64,000 bases of DNA from Pantoea cypripedii (GCF_011395035.1 NZ_CP024770.1:557785-621784), one strand, 5' to 3'; shown: positions 34,906 through 44,797, numbered from the stretch's first letter. The notes: generated from the letters alone by a model not told the origin. A program made the numbers and translations.

Positions 34906-36265
34906 CGCTGACTGGGTGCTTTTAATTGCACGCGTTCAGTTTGGGCTGACCATGAGCATGCATATTACCCTGGCAGCGCTGACGCTGGGGCTGGCACCTT
35001 TTCTCGTCTGGTTTGAGGCCCGCTGGTTGTGGGGAAAACACAACGGTGCCCGCGAGGCGCTGCACTTCTGGCTAAAAATTTTCTCGCTGACTGTCGCGGT
35101 GGGAGCCGTGTCAGGCGTAGTGATGGAATTTCAGTTTGGCACGCATTGGGCAGGTTTTGCTCGCCAGGTGGGAGGCATGATCGGTCCGCTGTTGTTTTAT
35201 GAAGTCCTGGTGGCTTTTTTTCTGGAATCGGCACTGACCGGCGTAATGTTATTTGGCATGGGAAAAATCCCGCCGAAGCTCCATTTTGCCATCACCTGCC
35301 TGGTTGCCGTTGGGGCTTTTCTGAGCGCGTTCTGGATCCTGGCAGCAAATTCCTGGATGCAGACACCGGGCGGGTTCTCCAGGGATGATGCCGGACATTT
35401 TTTACCTCTGAATGGATGGATGCTGCTGGCGGCTCCTTCATTTCCCTGGCGTTTCATGCATATGGCACTGGCTTCATTAATCAGCGTGGCTTTTTTGCTG
35501 ATGGGGGTGGCGGCCTGGCGGCTACTCCGGTCACCCCATGAGACAGCATCCCGGCTGATGCTTTCAGGCGCACTGGCCCTTTCGCTCTTCGCGCTGCCCT
35601 TGCAGATGGTGACGGGGGATTTGCATGGAGAAAATACGCTAAGCTATCAACCCGCCAAACTCGCGGCTATCGAAGGGGCCTGGCATCCTCCGGGAAACGG
35701 TGAAGGTGAACCACTGAGGTTATTTGCCATCCCGGACCAGCAATTTCAGAGCAACCATTTTGAAGTCAGCATCCCGGATATAGGTTCACTGTATCTGCGG
35801 CACAATATGACCGGCCACATCAAAAGCCTGAGCGAATTCCCCCGTGACCAGTTGCCTCCGGTTGCCCCTGTATTTATCGCCTTTCGGATCATGGTTGGGT
35901 TCGGCATAGTCATGCTTATGACCAGCTTCGTGGTCGGATTACAGCGCTGGCGGGGAAAACTCTGGCACGCCCGCCGCATGCTACGCGGGCTGGTGTGGAT
36001 GTCACCGGCAGGGTTCGTCGCATTACTCTCGGGATGGATGGTGACAGAAATTGGCCGGCAGCCGTGGACAGTTTTCGGCATGCTGCGCACCAGCGACAGC
36101 GTCTCTCCCCTGTCGCTCAGCGCGACCCTCGTCATCTTTTTGCTGGTTGTGATGACCTATGGTCTGGGTTTCTCGCTCGGATTGCGCTATCTCCTGCGGC
36201 AGGTGGCATCACCGTTACCTCAGGAAGAAGAAACGGTGGTACTAATCCTGAAAACGCCAAACTGA
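34898..36265 (+). CDS. cydA: Cytochrome bd-type quinol oxidase subunit I (CIO-like)
   Basis: 455 residues, shorter than E. coli CydA (522), in keeping with the short-Q-loop cyanide-insensitive (CioA) type. Heme ligands fit His22 (VQFGLTMSMHITLAALTLG), His in WRFMHMALASL near residue 188, and the Met region after MTGHIKS. GRQPWTVFGMLRTSDSVSP is the conserved quinol-side motif. About nine membrane helices. It reduces O2 with electrons from quinol. Start overlaps the DUF1641 gene, placing formate dehydrogenase and oxidase in one transcript. Confidence 0.87.
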   Translation: MSSADWVLLIARVQFGLTMSMHITLAALTLGLAPFLVWFEARWLWGKHNGAREALHFWLKIFSLTVAVGAVSGVVMEFQFGTHWAGFARQVGGMIGPLLFYEVLVAFFLESALTGVMLFGMGKIPPKLHFAITCLVAVGAFLSAFWILAANSWMQTPGGFSRDDAGHFLPLNGWMLLAAPSFPWRFMHMALASLISVAFLLMGVAAWRLLRSPHETASRLMLSGALALSLFALPLQMVTGDLHGENTLSYQPAKLAAIEGAWHPPGNGEGEPLRLFAIPDQQFQSNHFEVSIPDIGSLYLRHNMTGHIKSLSEFPRDQLPPVAPVFIAFRIMVGFGIVMLMTSFVVGLQRWRGKLWHARRMLRGLVWMSPAGFVALLSGWMVTEIGRQPWTVFGMLRTSDSVSPLSLSATLVIFLLVVMTYGLGFSLGLRYLLRQVASPLPQEEETVVLILKTPN

Positions 36266-36276
36266 GGAGGATAGGT

Positions 36277-37212
36277 ATGCAACCTGCTGAACTGTCTGGC
36301 CTGATACTGTGCTTCTCTCTGCTGATGTATGTGTTACTGGATGGCACCGATTTAGGGGTGGGAATGCTGTTCTTCTGGTTCAGTGAAGAAAAGCAGCGGG
36401 AGCTGATGTCCCACAGCATTCTGCCAATCTGGGATGCGAATGAAACCTGGCTGGTACTGTTTGCAGGGGGCATGCTCGCATTATTCCCTGGCGTGTATAG
36501 CCTTGTCTTTAGTTCGCTGGCTGCGCCGGTGTTTCTTATGTTGCTGTCATTGTTTTGGCGCGCACTGGCGCTGGAGTACCGCGCTGAAGCTACAGTCAGG
36601 CTGCGACGCTGGCTTGACCGCCTGATGGCAGCTGGCTCGGCCCTGGCTGCGTTTACTCAGGGCTGGTGTGCGGGTGTCATCATCACCCCACAGCCGGATG
36701 GCGGCATAAATCTTGCTGCCATAATAAGCGGACTTGGCACCATGACGATTTATATGTTGCTGGCGAGCTGCTGGCTACGCTGGCGGATCGGGGATTCAGT
36801 GTTTCCTCTGGCAGGCGCACATGCCTGGATGTGGTGGGTCATAACGTTACTGATATCTATCGTTCTGTTGCTGCTCAACCCGTCACTCTGGTTGCAGTGC
36901 TGGCAGCGTCCGTTCGGTAAATTCATCATTTTGATTATGGGGCTGTTCTGGTTTTTACAGCTCGTCACGCTCTGGCGCGGTAATGCCATCTGGCTGTTAA
37001 TCATGACCCTTATGCTTATTACCACGACGTTAACAGGTATCATCTGCGCTGTTTATCCCTGGATAATTCCAGGTCAGGTTAATTTATATCAAGGCGCGGC
37101 TTCCATTGTTACCCAACAGGTCGTTCTGGTCGGGGCTGCAGTCATGATCCCGCTGACGCTGATTTATCACACCTGGTCGTTCTGGATAATGAAAGGCCAT
37201 CATCCGAAGTAA
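36277..37212 (+). CDS. cydB: Cytochrome bd-type quinol oxidase subunit II
   Basis: 311 residues from MQPAELSGLILCF; GAGGAGG precedes the ATG, 11 bases after the CydA stop. LLDGTDLGVGMLFFWF, SILPIWDANETWLVLFAGGM and ALFPGVYSLVFSSLAAPVFL are the hallmark CydB motifs. Eight or nine membrane helices. About 60-70 residues shorter than E. coli CydB, again like CioB. No CydX-type small subunit gene was seen between it and the next gene. Confidence 0.86.
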   Translation: MQPAELSGLILCFSLLMYVLLDGTDLGVGMLFFWFSEEKQRELMSHSILPIWDANETWLVLFAGGMLALFPGVYSLVFSSLAAPVFLMLLSLFWRALALEYRAEATVRLRRWLDRLMAAGSALAAFTQGWCAGVIITPQPDGGINLAAIISGLGTMTIYMLLASCWLRWRIGDSVFPLAGAHAWMWWVITLLISIVLLLLNPSLWLQCWQRPFGKFIILIMGLFWFLQLVTLWRGNAIWLLIMTLMLITTTLTGIICAVYPWIIPGQVNLYQGAASIVTQQVVLVGAAVMIPLTLIYHTWSFWIMKGHHPK

Positions 37213-37244
37213 GACATCTTTAACGTTCACGAGGTTTCTACTCT

Positions 37245-37754
37245 ATGAATAAAGATGAATTCAGCAGCCGGGATTACCCGATAAAAGAAAACATCATCTG
37301 GTTACGCAGAGAGTCTTTGATTCAGCGCATCGGGGAATACATTCTCATTGCCATTGTCATTCTTGGAGCATGCGGCCTGTTTTCCAAAGGTTTTTTAAGT
37401 AATGGCCTGGTGCAGTCACCTGATGGTTCGGTAAATGTTGAATATGAACGCTTTGGTCGGGTACAGAGCAATATGGAAATGAGTATCAGGATTACTACGC
37501 CACCCGGTGAACAGTTTACTGTCACAATAGGCAGTGGGGCACTTAATACCTTGCAGATACAAACATTACAGCCCCAGCCAGTCCAGGCCCTTTCGGATGG
37601 AAGTGATATGCGGCTGACTTATTCATCCCGTAATACAGGAGGGAGCCATACGGTATGGCTGGGACTCCAGCCACAGCAACCGGGGCGGGTAGCAATCAGT
37701 GTCAACGCTGATAACCATCAACCGGTCCACTTTACCCAGTGGATATACCCCTGA
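37245..37754 (+). CDS. Membrane-anchored protein of unknown function
   Basis: 169 residues with one N-terminal membrane helix (YILIAIVILGACGLFSKGFL, about 32-51) and a beta-rich outside domain (GSVNVEYERFGRVQSNMEMS, QPGRVAISVNADNHQPVHFT). GAGG precedes the ATG. It lies 32 bases after cydB and its end is 11 bases before the DUF421 gene, so it shares their transcript. I recall similar proteins paired with DUF421 genes, but no named family. Confidence 0.68.
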   Translation: MNKDEFSSRDYPIKENIIWLRRESLIQRIGEYILIAIVILGACGLFSKGFLSNGLVQSPDGSVNVEYERFGRVQSNMEMSIRITTPPGEQFTVTIGSGALNTLQIQTLQPQPVQALSDGSDMRLTYSSRNTGGSHTVWLGLQPQQPGRVAISVNADNHQPVHFTQWIYP

Positions 37755-37765
37755 AGGAGTGTGAT

Positions 37766-38215
37766 ATGGAAACCGTATTGCGAGCGACTGGCATCTATCT
37801 TGTGCTGATGGTGGTATTTAAAATTGCTGGCAGACGCACACTCTTACAGATGACATCCTTTGATCTGATTCTTTTACTGATTATCAGTGAAGCCACACAG
37901 CAGGCGTTGCTGGGTGATGATTTCTCTGTAACGGGTGCTGCACTGACTATTATCACCCTCGTGACGATTGATATTTTGCTTGGCAAACTTAAAACACGAT
38001 TCCCTTCGCTGGAACAAATGGCAGAGGGCGGACCGATTATTCTGGTTGAGAATGGCAATCTGCTGGAAAAACGTATGAAGATGGCGGGCATAAGTAAGGA
38101 GGATATTCTGGAGTCGGCCCGGTCGTCACAGGGGCTTGAGCGATTAGACCAGATAAAATATGCCGTATTTGAAGTGAATGGTCATATTTCCGTCATACCT
38201 GCGGCAGAAAAATAA
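37766..38215 (+). CDS. DUF421 (YetF-like) membrane protein
   Basis: 149 residues from METVLRATG with AAGGAG upstream. Three N-terminal membrane helices (YLVLMVVFKIAGRRTLLQMT, FDLILLLIISEATQQALLG) precede the cytosolic DUF421 domain (GPIILVENGNLLEKRMKMAG, LDQIKYAVFEVNGHISVIP). Function of the family is unknown; YetF/YdfS-type proteins are linked to spore germination or envelope stress in other bacteria. Last gene of the respiratory operon. Confidence 0.83.
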   Translation: METVLRATGIYLVLMVVFKIAGRRTLLQMTSFDLILLLIISEATQQALLGDDFSVTGAALTIITLVTIDILLGKLKTRFPSLEQMAEGGPIILVENGNLLEKRMKMAGISKEDILESARSSQGLERLDQIKYAVFEVNGHISVIPAAEK

Positions 38216-38251
38216 ATAGACTTATGATGAAACGCTGGACCGGTAAAGAAT

Positions 38252-38275
38252 GCCCGGTCATGAGCCGGGCGTCTT
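38252..38275. terminator. Bidirectional terminator
   Basis: GCCCGG (38252-38257) and CCGGGC (38265-38270) with a seven-base loop; on the reverse strand ATTCTTTA follows. It serves both the DUF421 gene and the convergent lipoprotein gene. Confidence 0.65.
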
Positions 38276-38278
38276 CGG

Positions 38279-38449
38279 TCAGGACTGAGGTTGTCCAACA
38301 GGACCGGAACCCAGAGTCCCGCCAGGTGTGGCCTGCCCGCTCGGCGCATGGGGACGTCCATCATCGCGGACTGCTTCACTTCTGTGCATACATCCTGTTA
38401 AAGCGGCAATACTTAAAGCGATACAAGTTACTTTAGTAAATAGTTTCAT
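38279..38449 (-). CDS. Small lipoprotein (56 aa)
   Basis: Starts MKLFTKVTCIALSIAALTGC: a lipoprotein signal with lipobox LTGC (Cys20). The mature 37 residues are polar and Gly/Pro-rich (SGQATPGGTLGSGPVGQPQS). GAGGTGGGAAC precedes the ATG and a terminator follows. The sequence is probably an outer-membrane-anchored stress lipoprotein; no family recognised. It lies back to back with katE. Confidence 0.7.
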   Translation of the reverse strand: MKLFTKVTCIALSIAALTGCMHRSEAVRDDGRPHAPSGQATPGGTLGSGPVGQPQS

Positions 38450-38737
38450 AGCGTTCCCACCTCATTGAATGAAAGAATGTTTTCTGATGCAATAAATATA
38501 TCCTGCATGATGTCAGGAAACAGCCATGTAAAATTGTAGAGCATGTATGATGATTATTCTTATATCGGGGTGATTTAACGGTGAAATTCATCCTTATTCA
38601 GTTAATTCTTAATCATGAATAAGCGAGTCCGCTAAAAGAAATTTCACGCCACTACTTGTTATTTAGCATTTTACCGATTACATCTGGCGAGATTGCTCTA
38701 CAGTTAATAAGGTGATATTTCACTGGAGACTTTCGCA

Positions 38738-41002
38738 ATGTCAAAAGATACAGAAGGAAAAAAACTCACCCATCGGGCACCACATAAAGGCCCTGAAACC
38801 GCTAAACCTGGCCTGGGCAGCCTGGCTCCGGCTGATGGCTCACATCAGTCATCAGCCAGACCGACGCCGCCGGGTAAAGAACCCACCGCACCGGGCAGCC
38901 TGAAAACCCCCGACACCCACAGTGCCAAAACCGATCAACTCGAACCCTTTCGTAAAAATGGGGCGCAGCAGGACCTGACCACCAATCAGGGCACCCGTAT
39001 CGCCAATGATCAGAACTCACTGCGTGCCGGGACTCGCGGACCGACGCTGCTGGAAGATTTCATCATGCGTGAAAAAATCACGCATTTTGACCATGAGCGT
39101 ATTCCCGAGCGTATCGTGCATGCCCGGGGTTCCGCGGCACACGGCTATTTCCAGCCGTATCGTTCACTGAAAGAGTTAACCAAAGCGGGATTCCTCAGCG
39201 ATCCGGATACCGTCACCCCGGTGTTTGTGCGTTTCTCGACGGTACAGGGCGGGGCAGGCTCTGCCGATACGGTACGGGATATTCGCGGTTTCGCCACCAA
39301 GTTCTACACGGAAGAGGGCGTATTCGATCTGGTAGGGAATAACACGCCAGTGTTCTTCATTCAGGATGCCCATAAGTTTCCGGATTTCGTGCACGCGGTA
39401 AAACCCGAGCCGCATAATGAAATGCCACAAGGTCAGAGCGCACACGACACCTTCTGGGATTATGTTTCGCTGCAACCGGAGACCTTACACAATGTGATGT
39501 GGGCGATGTCCGATCGCGGTATTCCCCGCAGCTACCGCACTATGGAAGGTTTTGGTATTCATACCTTCCGTCTGATTAACGCGGAAGGTAAAGCCACCTT
39601 TGTCCGTTTCCACTGGAAACCGGTGGCCGGTAAGGCGTCGCTGCTGTGGGATGAAGCGCAGAAACTGACCGGCCGTGACCCGGATTTTCATCGTCGCGAT
39701 CTGTGGGAAGCCATTGAAGCGGGTGACTACCCCGAGTATGAGCTGGGACTCCAGCTGATCCCCGAGGAAGATGAATTCAGCTTCGATTTCGATATTCTGG
39801 ACGCCACCAAGCTGATCCCTGAAGAACTGGTGCCGGTGGAGCTGGTGGGCAGGATGGTGCTGAACCGTAACCCCGATAACTTTTTTGCTGAAACCGAGCA
39901 GGTCGCTTTTCACCCCGGCCATATTGTGCCGGGACTGGATTTCACCAACGATCCGTTGTTGCAGGGGCGACTCTTTTCCTACACCGATACCCAAATCAGC
40001 CGCCTCGGTGGGCCGAACTTTCATGAAATACCGATCAACCGGCCGGTCTGCCCTTATCATAATTTTCAGCGTCAGGGGATGCACCGGATGGACATCGATG
40101 CCAATCCGGCCAACTACGAACCCAACTCAATCAATGATAACTGGCCCCGGGAAAGCCCCCCGGCTGCGGAGAAGGGCGGTTTCGAAAGTTATCAGGAACG
40201 GATTGAAGGGCAAAAGGTACGTGAGCGCAGCGACTCGTTTGGTGAATATTATTCCCAGCCAAAATTGTTCTGGCAGAGTCAGACACCGGTTGAGCAGCAG
40301 CATATCATCGGCGCCTTCTCATTTGAGCTGAGCAAAGTGGCGCGGGCCTATATCCGGGAAAGGGTGGCTGATCATCTGCTGCATATCGATCCCGATCTGG
40401 CGCAGGGCGTGGCAGACAATCTCGGCATTGAGTTCAGTAAAGAACAGCTGAAAGTTACTACCGCGAAGGATGTGAATGGACTCACTAAGGATGCAAGCCT
40501 CAGCCTGTATGCCGTGCCGGGTGGGGATATCAAAGGGCGGCAGGTTGCCTTGCTGGTCAGCGATGGCGTGAAAGCGGCGGATGTGCTGGCGGTGTTGCAG
40601 GAACTGAAAGCGAAAGGCGTTCACGCCAAACTGCTGGCGGCCCATATGGGGCAGGTACGCGCTGATGATGGCTCGGTGTTGCCGATCGATGCGACTTTCA
40701 ATGGTCTGCCGTCGCTGACGTTTGACGCGGTGCTGGTGCCGGACGGCAATATCGATGCGTTGCTGCTGAGTGGGGATGCGCGTTACTTCCTGCTGGAAGC
40801 CTATAAACATCTGAAGGTCATTGGTCTCAGCGGTGATGCGCGCCGCTTCAAAGCGCAGTTCAGCCTGAAGGACAGTGAAACCGAAGAGGGGCTGGCAGAA
40901 GGAAGCAAAGCTGAGGGTGCGCTGATGACAGATTTTCTTGCTGCCATGGCGGCCCATCGCGTCTGGTCACGCAGCCAGAAGGCGGCAACAGTGGCGGCAT
41001 AA
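38738..41002 (+). CDS. katE: Catalase HPII (KatE)
   Basis: 754 residues, the size of the large-subunit clade 2 catalases. Active-site His128 is in IVHARGSAAHGYF, the conserved Asn lies in NNTPVFFIQD, and the heme Tyr is in RLFSYTDTQ. An N-terminal 80-residue extension and a C-terminal DJ-1/PfpI-like domain (GRQVALLVSDGVKAADVLAV) are both present. It destroys hydrogen peroxide in the cytosol and is RpoS-controlled in E. coli. GGAG precedes the ATG. It is probably an additional copy in this accessory block. Confidence 0.93.
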   Translation: MSKDTEGKKLTHRAPHKGPETAKPGLGSLAPADGSHQSSARPTPPGKEPTAPGSLKTPDTHSAKTDQLEPFRKNGAQQDLTTNQGTRIANDQNSLRAGTRGPTLLEDFIMREKITHFDHERIPERIVHARGSAAHGYFQPYRSLKELTKAGFLSDPDTVTPVFVRFSTVQGGAGSADTVRDIRGFATKFYTEEGVFDLVGNNTPVFFIQDAHKFPDFVHAVKPEPHNEMPQGQSAHDTFWDYVSLQPETLHNVMWAMSDRGIPRSYRTMEGFGIHTFRLINAEGKATFVRFHWKPVAGKASLLWDEAQKLTGRDPDFHRRDLWEAIEAGDYPEYELGLQLIPEEDEFSFDFDILDATKLIPEELVPVELVGRMVLNRNPDNFFAETEQVAFHPGHIVPGLDFTNDPLLQGRLFSYTDTQISRLGGPNFHEIPINRPVCPYHNFQRQGMHRMDIDANPANYEPNSINDNWPRESPPAAEKGGFESYQERIEGQKVRERSDSFGEYYSQPKLFWQSQTPVEQQHIIGAFSFELSKVARAYIRERVADHLLHIDPDLAQGVADNLGIEFSKEQLKVTTAKDVNGLTKDASLSLYAVPGGDIKGRQVALLVSDGVKAADVLAVLQELKAKGVHAKLLAAHMGQVRADDGSVLPIDATFNGLPSLTFDAVLVPDGNIDALLLSGDARYFLLEAYKHLKVIGLSGDARRFKAQFSLKDSETEEGLAEGSKAEGALMTDFLAAMAAHRVWSRSQKAATVAA

Positions 41003-41009
41003 CCCTGCA

Positions 41010-41030
41010 GGCGGACTTCGGTAGTCCGCC
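41010..41030. terminator. Hairpin between convergent katE and phosphoketolase genes
   Basis: GGCGGACT, five-base loop, AGTCCGCC. It fills the 28-base gap between the two stops; T runs are poor, so termination strength is uncertain. Confidence 0.5.
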
Positions 41031-43394
41031 TTACTGCGGGTTCTTCCCTGACCATTGCCAGTTGCGCACTTCGGGAACGTCTTCGCCATATTCCCGGACA
41101 TAGCGATGGTGTTCTGCGATGCGTTCCTGCAAATCATCCAGTAATTCAGGATGGCGATCGGCCAGCCCCGGGACACGTAAAATTACCTCCTGTGCCAGAT
41201 GGTAACGATCCAGTTCGTTCAGTACCGTCATATCAAATGGCGTGGTCGTGGTGCCTTCTTCATTAAAACCCCGCACATGAAAGTTGCGGTGGTTGTTACG
41301 CTGACAGGTCAGCCGATGGATCAGGCTGGGATAACCGTGAAAAGCAAAAATCACCGGTTTATCCGCCGTGAACAATGCATCGAATTCGGCGTCGGATTTA
41401 CCATGCGGATGCTGCTCACAGGATTGCAGTGCCATCAGGTCCACCACGTTCACCACACGAATACGCAGGCCGGGCAGACAGCCACGCAGTAAATCCACTG
41501 CTGCCAGTGTTTCCATCGTCGGCACATCGCCCGCACAGGCCATCACCACCTCAGGATCCTCACTGGTGCTCGCCCAGCGCCATTCACCCATGCCGGCTTC
41601 ACAGTGGGCAAAGGCGCTTTCACCATCGAGCCACTGCGGCGCAGGTTGTTTACCTGCCACAATCACGTTGATGCGATCCCAGGTCTTCAGGCAATGATCG
41701 CCCACCCACAGCAGGGTATTGGCATCCGGTGGCAGATAGATACGCACAATGTCGGCCTTTTTATTGGCGACATGATCGATAAAACCCGGGTCCTGGTGAC
41801 TGAAGCCGTTGTGATCCTGATGCCAGACGTGAGATGACAACAGGTAATTCAGCGAGGCGATGGGCTGACGCCACCCCAGTTTGCGCGTAACCTTCAACCA
41901 CTTGGCATGCTGGTTGAACATCGAATCGACGATGTGAATAAAGGCTTCATAACAGTTGAAGAGACCGTGGCGGCCCGTCAGCAGATAACCTTCGAGCCAT
42001 CCCTGGCATTGATGTTCGCTGAGGATTTCCATCACGCGCCCGTCGCGCGCCAGTTGTTCATCATAAAGTCTGATTTCGCCCATCCAGCTGCGGCTGGTGG
42101 CATCAAAAACCGGTGACAGCCGGTTTGACGTGGTTTCATCCGGGCCAAACAGCCGGAAGTTATCCTGATTTCGCTGAAATATCTGGCTCAGGTAGCGGCC
42201 AAAATGTTCTGTCGCCTGGGCGCTGTCGGCACCGGGAGCGGCGATCTGCACGGCAAACTCGCGAATATCAGGCACGTTAAGTTCGCGACGCAGCAGACCG
42301 CCGTTGGCATACGGCGAAGCCCCCATACGTTTATCCCCTTGCGGGGCCAGTGCTTTTAGTTCCGGTTTGAGACAGCCAGAGGGGTCAAACAGGTCGTCTG
42401 GCTGGTAGCTACGCATCCACTCTTCAAGAATCTCCCGATGCCCGTCATCTTCCCGACAGGATGCGACGGGGACCTGATGAGCGCGCCAGAAATCCTCAAC
42501 TTTTTTACCGTCCACCGCCGCTGGCCCCGTCCAGCCTTTCGGGCTGCGCAGAATGATCATTGGCCAGCGCGGCACCTCGTTTCCTGCCTGTCCCGTGCGT
42601 GCCGCCTGCTGGAAAGCGGCAATTTTATCGAAAGCGTTATCCAGGGTATCTGCCATCTGCACATGCATTTTCTCCGGTTCATGACCACTGACAAACAGCG
42701 GCTCATAGCCGTAGCCGCTGAACAATTGCCAGAGATCGTCATCGCTGTTGCGTCCCAGCAATGTTGGATTGGCGATCTTGTAGCCATTGAGATGCAGAAT
42801 CGGCAGTACCGCGCCATCACGTTGAGGATTGAGGAATTTGTTGCCGTGCCAGCTGGCGGCCAGCGGCCCGGTTTCTGCTTCGCCGTCGCCAATCACGCAG
42901 GGTACGATGAGATCGGGGTGATCAAAGGCGGCACCGAAGGCATGAGCAAGTGAATAGCCCAGCTCACCACCTTCATTAATCGATCCCGGGGTTTCGGGTG
43001 CGGCATGGCTGGGGATCCCGCCCGGAAATGAGAACTGTCTGAACAGTCGCTGCATGCCTTCGGCATCTTCACTGATGTGGGGATATATCTCGCTGTAGCT
43101 CCCTTCCAGCCAGGTGTTCGCCACCATACCGGGACCACCGTGGCCGGGACCACACACGTAGATAAGATTCAGGTCACGCTGGCGAATGATGCGATTGAGG
43201 TGTGCATAAATAAAGTTCAGCCCCGGCGTGGTTCCCCAGTGGCCAAGCAGGCGGGGCTTGATATGTTCCGGACGCAGGGGTTCACGCAGCAGTGGATTGC
43301 CCATCAGATAGATTTGGCCGACGGATAAGTAATTGGCCGCGCGCCAGTAGCGGTCGAGAAGGGTGAATTCGTTAGCGGAAATTGATGGGATCAT
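41031..43394 (-). CDS. xfp: Phosphoketolase (Xfp family)
   Basis: 787 residues. TPP-binding GDGEAETGPLAASWHGNKFL and LNGYKIANPTLLGRNSDD, LLGHWGTTPGLNFIYAHLNR, YVCGPGHGGPG and the late FAFHGYPSLIHRLTC are phosphoketolase motifs. The enzyme splits xylulose 5-phosphate and/or fructose 6-phosphate with phosphate into acetyl phosphate and a sugar phosphate. GGAGG precedes the ATG. With PoxB and the TPP oxidase, this is a third TPP enzyme in the window that can yield acetate or acetyl phosphate. Confidence 0.92.
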   Translation of the reverse strand: MIPSISANEFTLLDRYWRAANYLSVGQIYLMGNPLLREPLRPEHIKPRLLGHWGTTPGLNFIYAHLNRIIRQRDLNLIYVCGPGHGGPGMVANTWLEGSYSEIYPHISEDAEGMQRLFRQFSFPGGIPSHAAPETPGSINEGGELGYSLAHAFGAAFDHPDLIVPCVIGDGEAETGPLAASWHGNKFLNPQRDGAVLPILHLNGYKIANPTLLGRNSDDDLWQLFSGYGYEPLFVSGHEPEKMHVQMADTLDNAFDKIAAFQQAARTGQAGNEVPRWPMIILRSPKGWTGPAAVDGKKVEDFWRAHQVPVASCREDDGHREILEEWMRSYQPDDLFDPSGCLKPELKALAPQGDKRMGASPYANGGLLRRELNVPDIREFAVQIAAPGADSAQATEHFGRYLSQIFQRNQDNFRLFGPDETTSNRLSPVFDATSRSWMGEIRLYDEQLARDGRVMEILSEHQCQGWLEGYLLTGRHGLFNCYEAFIHIVDSMFNQHAKWLKVTRKLGWRQPIASLNYLLSSHVWHQDHNGFSHQDPGFIDHVANKKADIVRIYLPPDANTLLWVGDHCLKTWDRINVIVAGKQPAPQWLDGESAFAHCEAGMGEWRWASTSEDPEVVMACAGDVPTMETLAAVDLLRGCLPGLRIRVVNVVDLMALQSCEQHPHGKSDAEFDALFTADKPVIFAFHGYPSLIHRLTCQRNNHRNFHVRGFNEEGTTTTPFDMTVLNELDRYHLAQEVILRVPGLADRHPELLDDLQERIAEHHRYVREYGEDVPEVRNWQWSGKNPQ

Positions 43395-43475
43395 GCAGAT
43401 TCCTCCAGCGACGAATGGGGGTTATTAAACCTGACAGAGCCGGGCCTGGCGACCATATGGGAGGCGCTATGGGAA

Positions 43476-44240
43476 TCAGAGTGACACCATGCAGGCGACC
43501 GAATCTTTAAGAATGGATTGATCAGGGCCGCAGAGCATCACCGGGTATCCGGACTCTCTTTCGTACAGATACTGGCTCATCCTGCTGCTGCTGATGCCTG
43601 CGCCACACCACATCAAATGATGTTGATGATGCTTCGCAGGGAGCTGCCCGATGTTCGTTCCGGGACAGACCTCGACGCAGAATCCCTGTGCGGTCAGGCG
43701 AATGGCTTCCAGCCAGATTTCAGTGCGATCTTTTGTGCTGACAGCTTCAAGGTAAAGCGGGATGGAGTCTTTTCGCTGAGAGGCCCGGCTGGTCGTTTCG
43801 GCATGAAACCGGACCGAGTCATGGAAGCGCTGACGTCGCTGAGGCGATGTTTTATTGGCATCCTGCATCAGCCAGAAACTTAACGGACGCATCAGGCGGT
43901 TAATAAAATCATCACCACTGAAATCACCCGCCAGAATGCGAACGATACGTGAAAGCGAACGCAGGGATCCGTATTCGAGTTCGAATAGCACTTCTCCCCG
44001 CCGTGCGGACCAGCCCCCGGTAACCTGGGGAATTCACTGTCCGATATTGATCGCTAACTCTCCGGGTCTAATACCGTTTGCGGTAGCAGCCAGAATGCCC
44101 TGTACCTGTTCCATATGGACGCTATCCCATAATTCACCAGGATGCTGCAGTGAGAGTAATCCACTCCGATTCCAGCGACGAAGATTTGCCGGGTGCGCTC
44201 CGGTGAGTGCACAAAGTGTGTCAGTGGTATAGCTAATCAT
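43476..44240 (-). pseudogene. MlrA/BluR-like MerR regulator interrupted by an in-frame TGA
   Basis: One frame of 255 codons has a single TGA at 44034-44036 after LAINIGQ. The first part (MISYTTDTLCALTGAHPANL, RRWNRSGLL) is a MerR winged helix. The second part resumes with IPQVTGG and has IWLEAIRLTAQGFCVEVCPG and LMWCGAGISSSRMSQYL, matching the C-terminal half of MlrA/BluR (RLWLEGW..., LLVWCGEN). BluR represses ycgZ-ymgA-ariR in E. coli, and ycgZ/ariR-like genes lie 1.0-1.6 kb away, so this was probably their repressor. If TGA is a true stop, only a DNA-binding stub is made. Confidence 0.72.
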
Positions 44241-44386
44241 GATGCCCCCTGATGGGGAAATTAATGGCGTGAATACAAAGAGAAAACAAAAAGATCGGCT
44301 ATCCGATTGCTCTCACCGCTGTTGATGAAAACGGAATAATCTGGAGATGAGGGAACTGAATATTCGCGTTTAAAATCTGATGCAGA

Positions 44387-44569
44387 TTACCGAGGCTGTT
44401 TTTCCACAATTCTGGTCATTTTCTTGCCGGTTTTGCTACTGGCTGCAATATCTCTTTCCAGATTATTCTTAAAGTAATTCTTTTCAAACCTGACTTCTGT
44501 TTGACTTTCGTCGTTTAACAGGGCTCTTAAATCGTGTATATGTCCTGCGTCTTTTCTGTGATTTTTCAT
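44387..44569 (-). CDS. Hypothetical 60-aa charged protein
   Basis: Starts MKNHRKDAGHIHDLRALLND and ends KTGKKMTRIVEKQPR. GGAATTCTT precedes the ATG, a fair ribosome site. No membrane segment, no recognised family. It stands alone between the broken MerR gene and the YgiW-like gene; composition is like other small stress proteins here. Confidence 0.45.
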   Translation of the reverse strand: MKNHRKDAGHIHDLRALLNDESQTEVRFEKNYFKNNLERDIAASSKTGKKMTRIVEKQPR

Positions 44570-44797
44570 AAGAATTCCAGATGCATTAACTTAATGAAAT
44601 TTAAAAGTAACATTTAAAATGTAGCTTATGACATCATTAATGCAAGCGGTAAAGTGAATAAATGCAAAATTAAAAATAGTTGAATAAGTAAATTAATCCC
44701 GCGCTTCGCCTATCATTCCTGGTTTGTCTGGTTGCTATTCGAATAATCAGGGTTAGACTTAATTCATTCATATTAAATTTCCCCGATGGAGGCTGTT

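Noticed and set aside
39485..40957. Long reverse frames opposite katE (199 and 212 codons)
   Set aside because: Mirror frames of a high-GC coding region; no motif or ribosome site.
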